This document shows, in pieces, positions 41,666 to 50,188 of a stretch of 64,000 nt of DNA. The translations under genes and the position numbers were made by a program. The stretch's first letter is position 1; each line of letters opens with the position of its first letter. This DNA comes from JBFLVT01 sp036804525 (lineage in GTDB: Bacteria > Bacillota > Desulfotomaculia > Desulfotomaculales > JASEER01), in the NCBI GenBank assembly GCA_036804525.1, contig DAIRSE010000006.1:1-64000 (forward strand). The letters are read 5' to 3'. The notes under the pieces were generated by a model. It saw only the letters and a program-made list of their open reading frames with translations. It was not told the origin of the DNA and did no database searches.

Positions 41666-42790
41666 TTAAGCGTTTTCGTGCCGCTGGAAGACGACCATCC
41701 GCGGGTAAGGTATCTCGATGCCCGCCTGATCGAGGGCGTACTTGAACCTGCGGCGCAGCTCGCGTTCAACGTTCCACTGCTCGCCCGGCCGGGTCCTGGC
41801 TATCGTCCTGATGTTCACCGCGGAGTCGGCCAGGTCGACCACACCCTGGACTACGGGCACCTCCAGGATTCCTTCGATCTCCCTGTAAGCGCGCTCGCTC
41901 TCCTGGCGCAGCACCGCAATGGCCTGATCGATGTCCTCCTCATAAGCAATGCCCACTGTAACCACGGCCAGCATATATCCCCGGTTGTAGTTCGTAACTC
42001 TGGTGATCTCCCCGTTGGGCACGATGTGCAGCTGCCCGGTCCACTGCCTGATCTTGCAAGTGCGCAGCCCCGTTTCCTCAACTACACCCACCACGCCGGC
42101 TGTCTCAACATAATCGCCTACGGCCAGCTGGTTTTCAAAAACAATGAAAAACCCGCTGATGACATCCCGCACGAGGTTCTGGGCGCCGAAGCCGACAGCC
42201 AGGCCCAGGATGCCCGCGCTGGCCAGGATGGCGCTGGTGTTTACGTTTAAGACCTGAAGAATCGTCAAACCGGCGATAAAGAAAGCGGCATAGGTCAACG
42301 CGTTCTTAACGAGGGGTTCAAGGGTGCGCAGACGCCCGCTGTTTAATGCGTCTTTAAGCTCCTTTTTGGCAAACACCTGGCTGATAATCAGGTGGCCCAG
42401 ATTCAGCAGCAGCCTGGTACTCACAAGGATACCGGCGATCTTCAGGATCTTGATGCCCGCATCCTTAAGATCGCCCGCCTCGACAACCCTCACGTCGAAG
42501 ATGTGCAAAATAATGATCAGGGCCGCGAAGTACCCGCCGTACAGGACGAGGGTTTTAACAAGCGCCCGGGCGGACTTCAAAACGTCGCTCCGTAAGCCGG
42601 TGTCGCCGCCGTCACGGAACCATTGCGAAAAAGCGCGGTCCAGAGCGAAAAGCAACAATTTCAAGAGGACGTAGGCCGCAGCCAGTACAGCCAGCCCTAA
42701 GAGAAGGTGATGCGCCAGTTCTTGCATGGCCTCCTGGCTCGTATACCGGGCGGCATATTGAAGAAGACTGTGCCAAAAATCACGCAGCAT
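41666..42790 (-). CDS. small-conductance mechanosensitive channel MscS family
   Basis: 374-aa channel protein that opens under membrane tension and releases solutes in hypo-osmotic shock. Several N-terminal helices are followed by the pore-lining helix (SAILASAGILGLAVGFGAQNLVRDVISGFF) and the beta domain (VGDYVETAGVVGVVEETGLRTCKIR and the PNGEITRVTNYNRG block), then the cytoplasmic vestibule. ATG at 42790 is chosen because GAGGTG lies upstream. Length exceeds E. coli MscS (286 aa) because of extra N-terminal helices, as in YnaI-type members. Confidence 0.93.
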   Translation of the reverse strand: MLRDFWHSLLQYAARYTSQEAMQELAHHLLLGLAVLAAAYVLLKLLLFALDRAFSQWFRDGGDTGLRSDVLKSARALVKTLVLYGGYFAALIIILHIFDVRVVEAGDLKDAGIKILKIAGILVSTRLLLNLGHLIISQVFAKKELKDALNSGRLRTLEPLVKNALTYAAFFIAGLTILQVLNVNTSAILASAGILGLAVGFGAQNLVRDVISGFFIVFENQLAVGDYVETAGVVGVVEETGLRTCKIRQWTGQLHIVPNGEITRVTNYNRGYMLAVVTVGIAYEEDIDQAIAVLRQESERAYREIEGILEVPVVQGVVDLADSAVNIRTIARTRPGEQWNVERELRRRFKYALDQAGIEIPYPRMVVFQRHENA

Positions 42791-42945
42791 GTCGCAACAC
42801 CTCACTTTTTTTGTGCTTTGAGGAGTCCTTTCTACACGTACCGGCGTTAGTCCTGTTCCCAGCAAAAGGGGTTAACCTGGTACTGTTGAATTACGGCGGC
42901 AAGAATGTGAAGGGATGGAAGCTATTGTTCAAGAGTGTCCCGCCC

Positions 42946-42975
42946 TTGACAGGGCGCCGCCGAAAACGGCATAAT
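42946..42975 (+). promoter_or_regulatory. SigA-type promoter of nadE
   Basis: TTGACA (42946-42951) is a perfect -35 element; CATAAT (42970-42975) follows after 18 bases. It lies 76 bases before the nadE start. Confidence 0.7.
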
Positions 42976-43050
42976 GAGCCAAACCGGTGCACCAACGCAG
43001 GTCATGCCGCATCCCGCTCTCTTTAAGGAACGTTTTTGAAGGGGTTGAGA

Positions 43051-44688
43051 ATGATGCGTGTCGCCCTGGCCCAGGTGAATCCCGTCATCGGCAACTTCCC
43101 CTACAACGTAGCCAGGATCGAAGAGATGATCGCCGACGCCGCAGCCCAAGGCGCAGACCTGGTGATCTTCCCGGAAATGGCCTTGACCGGCTACCCCCCG
43201 CGCGATCTTCTGGACCGGCGGGAGTTCATAAAGGCCGTTGAAGAGCACACGCAGAGGCTGGTCGCCGCCAGCGGCGAGACCGGCGTGATTCTGGGGGTTC
43301 CTCTGCCCGACGGCGAAGGAGCGCTGTTCAACACGGCCCTGTTGTTCGCCGGGGGGCAAATCCTCGGGAAGGGGGTTAAAACCCTTCTCCCCAATTACGA
43401 CGTGTTCGACGAGAACCGCTATTTCAAGCCGGCCCCGCAGCCGCAGGGCGTTACGGTGTTCAAAGGTGTCCGGCTGGGGCTGACCGTCTGCGAAGACATT
43501 TGGAACGACAAGGACTACTGGGACCGCCGGCGCTACGATTGTGACCCGGTGGCTGAAGTAATGCGTTACGGCCCCGACCTGCTCGTCAACATCTCCGCCT
43601 CGCCTTACCACATGGGTAAGCAGGCCACCCGCCTGGGCATCGTAAGCAGTATCGCCGCTAAATACGGCAAACCCGTCGTCTATGTCAACCAGGTCGGCGG
43701 CAACGACGAGCTCATCTTCGACGGGTCGAGTTTCGCCGTGGGCGCCTGCGGACAGCTCACAGCTCAGGCTGGCAGTTTTGTAGAGGACCTCGTTATCATC
43801 GACATGGCTGACCTGTCAGCGGATACCAAAGCGCTGGAGCCCCCGGAGGAGGACATCTCCTGGATGTACCGCGCCCTGGTTCTCGGCATACGGGACTACA
43901 TGCGCAAGACCGGCTTCAGCAGGGCCGTTATCGGCCTAAGCGGCGGCATCGACTCTGCGGTGACGGCGGCCTTGGCGGTGGCTGCTCTCGGCGCTTCGAA
44001 CGTGGTGGGCATCGCCATGCCTTCCGCTTACTCGTCCGAGGGGAGCGTAGAGGATGCCCGCGAACTGGCCTCCCGCTTAAACATCGAGTTTCGCCTGCAT
44101 CCCATTGAAGACATTTTCAAATCCTACCTAGCCGAACTCAACCCCCCTGGCGACAGATTGCTCGACTTGGCCGAAGAAAACGTTCAGGCGCGCATTCGCG
44201 GCAACATTTTAATGTTTGTCGCCAACCGGGAACAAGCCATCGTCCTGAGCACGGGCAACAAATCGGAGCTGGCGGTGGGCTACTGTACGCTGTACGGCGA
44301 CATGTCCGGCGGCCTGGCCGTCCTGGCCGACGTTCCCAAGGTCAAGGTTTACGAGCTTGCCCGTTACATCAACAGTCTGGCCGAGGTCATCCCCATAAAC
44401 AGCATCACGAAGCCGCCCTCGGCGGAGTTGAAGCCCGGGCAGCGGGATGAAGACACACTGCCCCCTTACCCCGTTCTGGACGCTGTCATTCATGCCTACA
44501 TCGAGGAAAACCTGCCCCCAGAAGACATCGTCGCCCGAGGGATCGACGAAAAGGTGGTCCGGGAGGTCATACGCAAGATCTGCGTGGCCGAATACAAACG
44601 GCGCCAGGCCGCCCCGGGTCTTAAAGTCACGACCAAGGCTTTTGGATCCGGCAGGAGAATGCCCATCGCCCAGGGTTGGTGCCGCTAA
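43051..44688 (+). CDS. nadE: glutamine-dependent NAD+ synthetase
   Basis: 545-aa fusion of an N-terminal nitrilase-type glutaminase (about 1-250; Glu in FPEMALTGYPPRDLL, Lys in GKGVKTLLPNYDVFDE, nucleophile Cys in LTVCEDIWND) and a C-terminal NAD synthase (about 275-545; PP-loop GLSGGIDSAVTAALA, then STGNKSELAVGYCTLYGDMSGG). It converts deamido-NAD to NAD using glutamine and ATP. ATG at 43051 is chosen because AAGGGG lies 6 bases upstream; a second ATG follows directly. Single gene with its own promoter. Confidence 0.96.
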   Translation: MMRVALAQVNPVIGNFPYNVARIEEMIADAAAQGADLVIFPEMALTGYPPRDLLDRREFIKAVEEHTQRLVAASGETGVILGVPLPDGEGALFNTALLFAGGQILGKGVKTLLPNYDVFDENRYFKPAPQPQGVTVFKGVRLGLTVCEDIWNDKDYWDRRRYDCDPVAEVMRYGPDLLVNISASPYHMGKQATRLGIVSSIAAKYGKPVVYVNQVGGNDELIFDGSSFAVGACGQLTAQAGSFVEDLVIIDMADLSADTKALEPPEEDISWMYRALVLGIRDYMRKTGFSRAVIGLSGGIDSAVTAALAVAALGASNVVGIAMPSAYSSEGSVEDARELASRLNIEFRLHPIEDIFKSYLAELNPPGDRLLDLAEENVQARIRGNILMFVANREQAIVLSTGNKSELAVGYCTLYGDMSGGLAVLADVPKVKVYELARYINSLAEVIPINSITKPPSAELKPGQRDEDTLPPYPVLDAVIHAYIEENLPPEDIVARGIDEKVVREVIRKICVAEYKRRQAAPGLKVTTKAFGSGRRMPIAQGWCR

Positions 44689-44747
44689 CAAAGGTCAAAC
44701 CAGCACGGTTGAAGTGGCTGCCCCAAACCGACAAGGGGTGGTAAAGC

Positions 44748-44840
44748 ATGTCTTCGGTGAGATTGGACGATCCCACCGGTTTTTCGTGCCGCCAGTGCGG
44801 CGAGTGCTGCCGGGAGGGCAAAAGGTTTCTTTCCAGTTGA
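44748..44840 (+). pseudogene. 30-codon cysteine-rich ORF, probable remnant of a YkgJ-family gene
   Basis: ATG at 44748 has a good ribosome binding site (AAGGGGTGG, 5 bases away). Residues 12-23 read FSCRQCGECCRE, the characteristic start of YkgJ-type (UPF0153) zinc/iron-binding proteins, which normally continue for about 100-200 aa. Here a TGA stop follows after 30 codons, so it is either a truncated gene or a genuine tiny metal-binding peptide. The opposite-strand GGDEF gene ends 3 bases after the stop. Confidence 0.5.
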
Positions 44841-44842
44841 CG

Positions 44843-45787
44843 CTAGAGACACTTCCCGAGCCGGTCGTCCCAGCACCTGAGCCCGAAACAGCAAACCCTG
44901 TCCCTGCCCTGGGCCTTGGCGAAATAAAGCGCTTGATCGGCCTCAGCTACGAGCTTGTCGACTGACTGGGGAGCCGCCGGATTGAGAGCCGTAACCCCAA
45001 AGCTCGCGGTGACGTACAGGCTTGCGCCGGAATCCAGCTTTACGGGTGTAGACTTGATGCTTTGCCGGAACCGTTCGGCAATCGCCCCTGCTGTTACAAT
45101 GTCAACTCCCTCAACAAGGATGAGAAATTCCTCGCCGCCGTATCGTCCGAGGAAATCATACACCCGTTTTACCGCGCGCAGTTTTTTAGCCACGTCCTGC
45201 AGCACCGTGTCACCGGCCAGGTGACTGTACTCGTCGTTAATGCGCTTAAAATGATCCAGGTCCATAAATATTACGCCTACGGGCCTGCCCTCGCGAATAC
45301 CCCGTGCAACCAGAGCCTCCAGATGCTCCAGTAGGACCCTGCGGTTGGGCAGCCCCGTCAGGGCGTCGGTGGACGCCAGGACCGCTATTTTCTTGTTCGC
45401 CTCCCTAAGTTTCTCTTCCAGCTCAATGATCCGTATACCGACCTGAATGCGGGCCTTCAGTTCCTCATGGTGAAACGGCTTGGTAATGTAGTCGTCAGCC
45501 CCGGCGCCCAGTCCCTCTACAATGTCATCTTTATTGCCTTTGGAAGTCAAAAGGATGACGTAAACGTACCCGGACTGCTGCGAATGTCTGATGGTCTTAC
45601 ACAGTTCCAGCCCGTCCATTACGGGCATTACCCAGTCAGCTATCACCAGCCTGATTTCTTCCCTTTGCAGGATGTCCCAGGCCTCAGCGCCATTCCGGGC
45701 AACAATGACCGAATGACCCCATTCTTCCAGTGCCTTTTGGACCATACGCGCCGAAACAAGGCTGTCGTCAGCGACCAGTATCTTCAT
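44843..45787 (-). CDS. response regulator with GGDEF domain (diguanylate cyclase)
   Basis: 314 aa. Receiver domain (about 1-120) with ADDS at the acidic site, phosphoacceptor Asp in VIADWVMPVMDG, and the Lys of YITKPFHHEE; a short coiled linker (EEKLREANKKIAVLA); then a GGDEF domain (about 145-305) with DALTGLPNRR and active-site motif RYGGEEFL, which is competent for c-di-GMP synthesis. No upstream RxxD inhibitory site was confirmed. No cognate kinase gene is adjacent. Start ATG at 45787 has AGGATGA upstream. Confidence 0.92.
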   Translation of the reverse strand: MKILVADDSLVSARMVQKALEEWGHSVIVARNGAEAWDILQREEIRLVIADWVMPVMDGLELCKTIRHSQQSGYVYVILLTSKGNKDDIVEGLGAGADDYITKPFHHEELKARIQVGIRIIELEEKLREANKKIAVLASTDALTGLPNRRVLLEHLEALVARGIREGRPVGVIFMDLDHFKRINDEYSHLAGDTVLQDVAKKLRAVKRVYDFLGRYGGEEFLILVEGVDIVTAGAIAERFRQSIKSTPVKLDSGASLYVTASFGVTALNPAAPQSVDKLVAEADQALYFAKAQGRDRVCCFGLRCWDDRLGKCL

Positions 45788-45886
45788 TATCATCATCCTG
45801 CCGCTCTCTGTTATTTGTTACCTGCTTCGCGGTTTTCTCAAGTATTCCTCTCTGAATTACCTTAAACCCTGGGCACCCGGCTTAAA

Positions 45887-45915
45887 AAATAAAAACCGCC
45901 AGGCGGTCCGGCGGT
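45887..45915 (-). terminator. terminator after the ferredoxin oxidoreductase beta gene
   Basis: ACCGCC (45895-45900) and GGCGGT (45910-45915) form the stem; the minus strand continues with TTTTATTTTTT. Confidence 0.8.
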
Positions 45916-45941
45916 CGTCAACAGCGGCCGGACGGATGCGG

Positions 45942-46697
45942 TTACGCTTCAGCAGGGGCTTCAGGCGGAACTTTGATTTCCCCGATCCTAAAATATCCCG
46001 GCATGGTTTTCTCCACAAAGGTCAGTGTCTCCTGCGCATTGGTCCGCCAGTTTGTGGGGCAGGTCGAAAGGACTTCGATAAAGCTGAATCCCCGTCCCGC
46101 CATCTGGTTCTGCAGCGCTCTGACTATCATCTTGCGCAGCTGCGTGAGCCTGGCGATCGTGCCGCGGGCTACGTAAGCCCCCTCCGGAGTGACCGCAGCA
46201 ACCATTTCAGGCCCCTGCATAGGCGGGCCTGTCGCGGCGATATCCCTCCCGTAAGGAGCCGTTTCCACGATCTGACCGGGAAGTGTGGTAGGTGCCATCT
46301 GTCCTCCGGTCATAGCGTAAAGGGTGTTGTTGATCAAGATAACGGTGATCGGTTCGTTGCGGGCTGCGGCATTGACCAGGTGCTGCGACCCGATGGCGTA
46401 CCCCCCGCCGTCACCCATGTAGGCGATGCAGACCAATTCGGGATTGGCCCTCTTAACACCGGTGATAACCGGCGTCGTCCGCCCGTGGTGGGTCTGCACC
46501 GAATCAACGTTGAAAAAGTCCCAAGCCAGGAGGCTGCAGCCGATATCACAACCGAACACCGCGCGGTCCCGGATGCCTAGTTCGTCAATGGCTTGTCCCA
46601 GGGCACGCAGGGCAATACCGTGGCCGCACCCCGGACAGAACTTGTGCGGTTTGGACTCCCGTCTCCAGCTCTTTGGCATTGACGGTTGCACAGCCAT
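45942..46697 (-). CDS. 2-oxoacid:ferredoxin oxidoreductase beta subunit
   Basis: 251-aa thiamine-diphosphate-binding beta chain (KorB/VorB type) of a ferredoxin-dependent 2-oxoacid oxidoreductase. The iron-sulfur ligands are seen in KFCPGCGHGIAL and GCDIGCS, and the thiamine motif is MGDGGGYAIGSQHLVNAAARN with downstream ILINNTLYAMTGGQ. It oxidises 2-oxoacids to acyl-CoA together with alpha and gamma subunits, none of which is encoded nearby; it is preceded only by the cobalamin genes and followed by its own terminator. ATG at 46697 has GGGGG upstream. Confidence 0.88.
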   Translation of the reverse strand: MAVQPSMPKSWRRESKPHKFCPGCGHGIALRALGQAIDELGIRDRAVFGCDIGCSLLAWDFFNVDSVQTHHGRTTPVITGVKRANPELVCIAYMGDGGGYAIGSQHLVNAAARNEPITVILINNTLYAMTGGQMAPTTLPGQIVETAPYGRDIAATGPPMQGPEMVAAVTPEGAYVARGTIARLTQLRKMIVRALQNQMAGRGFSFIEVLSTCPTNWRTNAQETLTFVEKTMPGYFRIGEIKVPPEAPAEA

Positions 46698-46715
46698 TTT
46701 CCATACCCCCAATCA

Positions 46716-46750
46716 AGAGGTCAGAGGCAAGAGGCCGGAGGTCGGCAGCC
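46716..46750. repeat. heptamer tract (AGAGGTC type)
   Basis: Units AGAGGTC, AGAGGCA, AGAGGCC, GGAGGTC, GGCAGCC in 7-base steps between cobS and the oxidoreductase gene; the period may continue to 46764. Confidence 0.8.
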
Positions 46751-46846
46751 AGATCGGCATCCGGCCTTTTTTAAGATAAACCCTCTTCCGTAAAAGGTAG
46801 TATGACCCGCCGGACAAAGGTTTATCGGCTGTGTCAACCGCAACCG

Positions 46847-47584
46847 CTAAAGCAAGATAGCCAGTAAAAACAGCATAGATGTCAAAGATATTTCCGTGTG
46901 CGCGCCCAGCAAATCACCCGTAACCCCGCCGTAGCGCGCCCGGCACCAGCAACCGAAAGTCCAGGCAAAACCCGAAGAGAAGCCCAATAAAGCGAGACCT
47001 GCCCATTTTACAGTCAACACGGCGATTCCGGCAGCGATCAACCACCCGGCGGCCACCGGCAGGATACGCCCTTCGCCGACAAAAGGTTGGCCTGTTCCTC
47101 CTTCCGCCCGGGCGTAAGGCTGGAAGGCTGCCAATTGGGCTGTCCCCGCCCGCGAAACAGCGAAGGCGGCGATAACAAGCCACCACCACCCGGCTTCTTC
47201 CAGAAGGCGTGCATAGGCCGCCCACTTAAACAGCAGCGAGAGTGTGATGGCCACAACGCCGAAACTTCCTTGCCGGGAATCCCTCATAATGGCCAGGGCC
47301 CGCTCCCGGTCGCGCCCCGCACCCAGGGAATCGGCGGCGTCGCCCAGGCCGTCGGTATGGATCGCGCCCGTCAGGAGCATTTCCGCCAGCAGCATGACGG
47401 CGGCTGCTCCCGCCGTCCAGCCGGGGACGGCGGCCAGCAGTCCTTGTCCTCCTAAGATCACAAGACCCCCGAGAAGAGCCGCGACCAGCGGAAAGTAAGG
47501 AAGCGCGTCCGCAAGGCGCCGCGCGTCGCGACCCGGCACGGGTAGCACCGTCAAGGTTCGGACGGCTGTAATCAGCCCGTGCAT
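46847..47584 (-). CDS. cobS: adenosylcobinamide-GDP ribazoletransferase
   Basis: 245-aa membrane enzyme that attaches alpha-ribazole to adenosylcobinamide-GDP, the final joining step of cobalamin. Several hydrophobic helices surround TGAIHTDGLGDAADSLGAGRDRERALAIMRDSRQGSFG (about 70-107), the acidic motif of the family. The start overlaps the CobT stop (TGAGATG), so it is translationally coupled. Last gene of the cobalamin operon. Confidence 0.93.
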   Translation of the reverse strand: MHGLITAVRTLTVLPVPGRDARRLADALPYFPLVAALLGGLVILGGQGLLAAVPGWTAGAAAVMLLAEMLLTGAIHTDGLGDAADSLGAGRDRERALAIMRDSRQGSFGVVAITLSLLFKWAAYARLLEEAGWWWLVIAAFAVSRAGTAQLAAFQPYARAEGGTGQPFVGEGRILPVAAGWLIAAGIAVLTVKWAGLALLGFSSGFAWTFGCWCRARYGGVTGDLLGAHTEISLTSMLFLLAILL

Positions 47585-47585
47585 C

Positions 47586-48644
47586 TCAGGCCCCCGGCTC
47601 AATGCCGACGTCGGCGAAGGTGGCCATCTCGTTGTAGATCGCCACCGCATCCGCGATAATTTGCATCCCGATAGCAGCTCCCGTTCCTTCGCCCAGGCGC
47701 ATGTCGAGGTCCAGCATGGGACGCAAGCGCTCGCGGGTAAAATACAGCTTGTGTCCCGCTTCGGCCGAGACGTGTGAGAAGAAGAGGTAGTCCCGGACTG
47801 CCGGAGCCATACGCATCGCCACCAGCGCTCCTGCGCCCGAAATAAAACCGTCCACCACGACCGGCAGGCCGTAGGCGGCCGCCCCCAGGCAGCATCCGGC
47901 GATGGCCGCGATTTCCAGGCCCCCTACAGCCGCGAGAACGGACAGGGGGTCGGTCAGGCGTGCCTGATTGACCGCCAGCGCTTTGGCCACAGTCTCGATT
48001 TTCCGCTCGACACCGGCCGCATCCAGTCCGGTACCCTTCCCGACAATTTCCCTTGGCGCGCAGGGCAGTAAAGCTGCATAAAGAGCCGCCGAAGGCGTCG
48101 TGTTGCCGATGCCCATCTCGCCCAGCCCGATCAGGGTACTTCCCTCGCTATCCGCCTGTATGGCCATTTCCGCTCCGGCCATCAGGGCCTGCTCCGCCTC
48201 CTCCGGCGACATGGCGGCCTGGCGGGAAATGTTGCCGGTACCCCGCCGCACGTTACGATCGATCAGCCCCGGGACGCCAACCCTGTCCCGCATGCCCACG
48301 TCGACCACGCGGACCTCGGCCCCGGCCTGGCGAGCCAGCACGTTAATGGCCGCTCCCCCGGCAAGGAAGTTGTGAACCATCAGCGTAGTGACTTCAGGAG
48401 GATAGGCCGAAACGCCCTCTTCCACCACCCCGTGGTCTCCCACGAAGACGAAGATCCTTGCCGCGCGGACGGTCGGCCTGCCCTCCCGGCTTAAGGCCGC
48501 CATTCGGGCCGCTGTCTCTTCAAGCACGCCGAGGCTCCTGCGCGGCTTAGTCAGGTTGTCCAGGTGGTCCTGCGCCGCGCGCAGGCGGCCGGCGTCAATA
48601 GGACGTATGGCACTGACAATTTCAGAAAGGGTCGTAGACTGCAT
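47586..48644 (-). CDS. cobT: nicotinate-nucleotide-dimethylbenzimidazole phosphoribosyltransferase
   Basis: 352-aa enzyme that makes alpha-ribazole phosphate from a lower-ligand base and nicotinate mononucleotide. Family blocks include LDNLTKPRRSLG near the N-terminus, VFVGDHGVVEEGVSAYP, IGLGEMGIGNTTPSAAL, and the catalytic Glu region near the C-terminus. ATG at 48644 is chosen because AGGAGGAG lies upstream. It converts the lower ligand for CobS, which follows. Confidence 0.95.
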   Translation of the reverse strand: MQSTTLSEIVSAIRPIDAGRLRAAQDHLDNLTKPRRSLGVLEETAARMAALSREGRPTVRAARIFVFVGDHGVVEEGVSAYPPEVTTLMVHNFLAGGAAINVLARQAGAEVRVVDVGMRDRVGVPGLIDRNVRRGTGNISRQAAMSPEEAEQALMAGAEMAIQADSEGSTLIGLGEMGIGNTTPSAALYAALLPCAPREIVGKGTGLDAAGVERKIETVAKALAVNQARLTDPLSVLAAVGGLEIAAIAGCCLGAAAYGLPVVVDGFISGAGALVAMRMAPAVRDYLFFSHVSAEAGHKLYFTRERLRPMLDLDMRLGEGTGAAIGMQIIADAVAIYNEMATFADVGIEPGA

Positions 48645-48660
48645 TGTCTCTTTTCTCCTC

Positions 48661-49200
48661 CTATTGATTTTTAAGGTCAAGGGCCAAACCCGCGACGACC
48701 AGCACAACGCGGCGCGCCACGGCAGCGACCCGCTGGTTCAGCCGTCCGGCCGCGTCCCGGAACCGTCGGCCCAGTTCGTGCTCGGGCACGATCCCCATCC
48801 CAACCTCATTGGCGACAAGAACTACAGGACAGAAAGGCTTGCGCAATAACATCAGCAGTTCGCCGGTACGGCGCTCGACCGCCGTTTCCCCTTCGGCCAG
48901 AATGATATTGGTCAGCCACATGGTCAGGCAGTCGACCAGGACCGCGTCAGCCCCGGGTCGCCGGCGGGGATCGCTTAACACGGCCGCGATCTCCAACGGC
49001 TCCTCCACCAGGCTCCACTTCGGGCCTCTCTCCCGCCGGTGACGGGCGATGCGCTCCTCCATCTCGGCATCACCCGCCCGGGCAGTGGCCAGGAAGACAG
49101 GCTTCCGGTAGCGGTTTTCGACGTACCGCCTGGCCCAGCCGCTCTTTCCGCTGCATGCGCCGCCGAGGACCAGCACTACTTCGGACGATTGTGACTCCAT
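48661..49200 (-). CDS. cobU: adenosylcobinamide kinase / guanylyltransferase
   Basis: 179-aa bifunctional enzyme that phosphorylates and then guanylylates adenosylcobinamide. The P-loop is VLVLGGACSGKSGWARRYVE (residues 9-28), and the His-containing segment IARHRRERGPKW (about 49-60) carries the guanylylated histidine of the family. DCLTMWLTNIILAE and VLVANEVGMGIVPEHELGRRFRD complete the signature. Start ATG at 49200. The gene starts 25 bases after cbiB ends. Confidence 0.94.
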   Translation of the reverse strand: MESQSSEVVLVLGGACSGKSGWARRYVENRYRKPVFLATARAGDAEMEERIARHRRERGPKWSLVEEPLEIAAVLSDPRRRPGADAVLVDCLTMWLTNIILAEGETAVERRTGELLMLLRKPFCPVVLVANEVGMGIVPEHELGRRFRDAAGRLNQRVAAVARRVVLVVAGLALDLKNQ

Positions 49201-49225
49201 TGTTGAAACCAGCCTTCTCCCCCCT

Positions 49226-50188
49226 CTATTGAAATCGGCCAAGGAACACCAGAACCGCCGCGCCCACGGCGCCAAACAGCCAGGTAGTAGCCCAGAGCAG
49301 GCTCACCGCCTGGCATACGGCTGACGGCCCGGGCGCCGGGAATTCTGCGCCTAAGTACGGTTTTTCCGAGGATATCCCGTTGTAGGTTGACGGCCCGCCG
49401 AGACGAACTTTGAGCGCTCCCGCAAACAGCGCTTCCCCGTGGCCGGCGTTCGGGCTGGGGTGGGCCAAGCGGTCCCGCCAGCCTACCCGCCAGGCGTCCC
49501 GCGCCGACAAACCGGATAAAAGGGCCGCCGCTGGCACAAAAAGAAGAGCCAGCCGCGCCGGGATAAAGGCGGCGAAATCGTCCAGCCGGGCAGCCGTCCT
49601 GCCGAAATCACGGTAAGGCTCATACCGGTAACCGATCATGGAATCCAGCGTGCTGACGGCCTTGTAGACCCATGCCCCCACCGGGCCGAAGAGCAGCGCG
49701 TAGAAAACCGGGCAAAGCACTGCGTCGACGGTATTCTCGCCCACCGTCTCCACCGCCGCCCGGCGGACCTCCCGTTCATCAAGCCCGGCGGTGTCGCGTC
49801 CGACGATCATCGCCAGTTTCCGGCGTGCACCCGGCAAGTCGCCCTGTTGCAGGCAGGCGTCTACCTCAAGCGCCTCTTCGGCCAGGGAACGGGGAGCAAC
49901 AGCCAGGTAGACCAGCAGGGTTTCAACTGCAAGGCCCCACCAGAAGCCCGCCGTCCTCCCCAGTTCAACCAGAAGCCAGGCTGCTCCGCCGGCCGCCATC
50001 ACCACGCTTATGGCAAGGATGGTTCCCGACCAGCGCGCCGGCAGCGGCAGGAGCCGCAGTGACTCGCCGGATGCGATCAAGCGGCCGATCAATCGGACAG
50101 GGTGCCAAAGCCAGTACGGATCGCCAAGCAGCCGGTCCAGGATCAGGGCCGCCAGGATCACGCCGGTTTTATAGGCCGAGGATTCCAT
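49226..50188 (-). CDS. cbiB: adenosylcobinamide-phosphate synthase CbiB
   Basis: 320-aa integral membrane enzyme (CbiB/CobD) that attaches aminopropanol phosphate to adenosylcobyric acid. The N-terminus ILDRLLGDPYWLWHPVRLIG is a hallmark; SLAEEALEVDACLQQGDLPGARR and GENTVDAVLCPVFYALLFG follow. About five hydrophobic segments. ATG at 50188 overlaps the end of cbiP by 20 bases. It receives the cobyric acid made by CbiP and the aminopropanol phosphate made by CobD. Confidence 0.93.
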   Translation of the reverse strand: MESSAYKTGVILAALILDRLLGDPYWLWHPVRLIGRLIASGESLRLLPLPARWSGTILAISVVMAAGGAAWLLVELGRTAGFWWGLAVETLLVYLAVAPRSLAEEALEVDACLQQGDLPGARRKLAMIVGRDTAGLDEREVRRAAVETVGENTVDAVLCPVFYALLFGPVGAWVYKAVSTLDSMIGYRYEPYRDFGRTAARLDDFAAFIPARLALLFVPAAALLSGLSARDAWRVGWRDRLAHPSPNAGHGEALFAGALKVRLGGPSTYNGISSEKPYLGAEFPAPGPSAVCQAVSLLWATTWLFGAVGAAVLVFLGRFQ

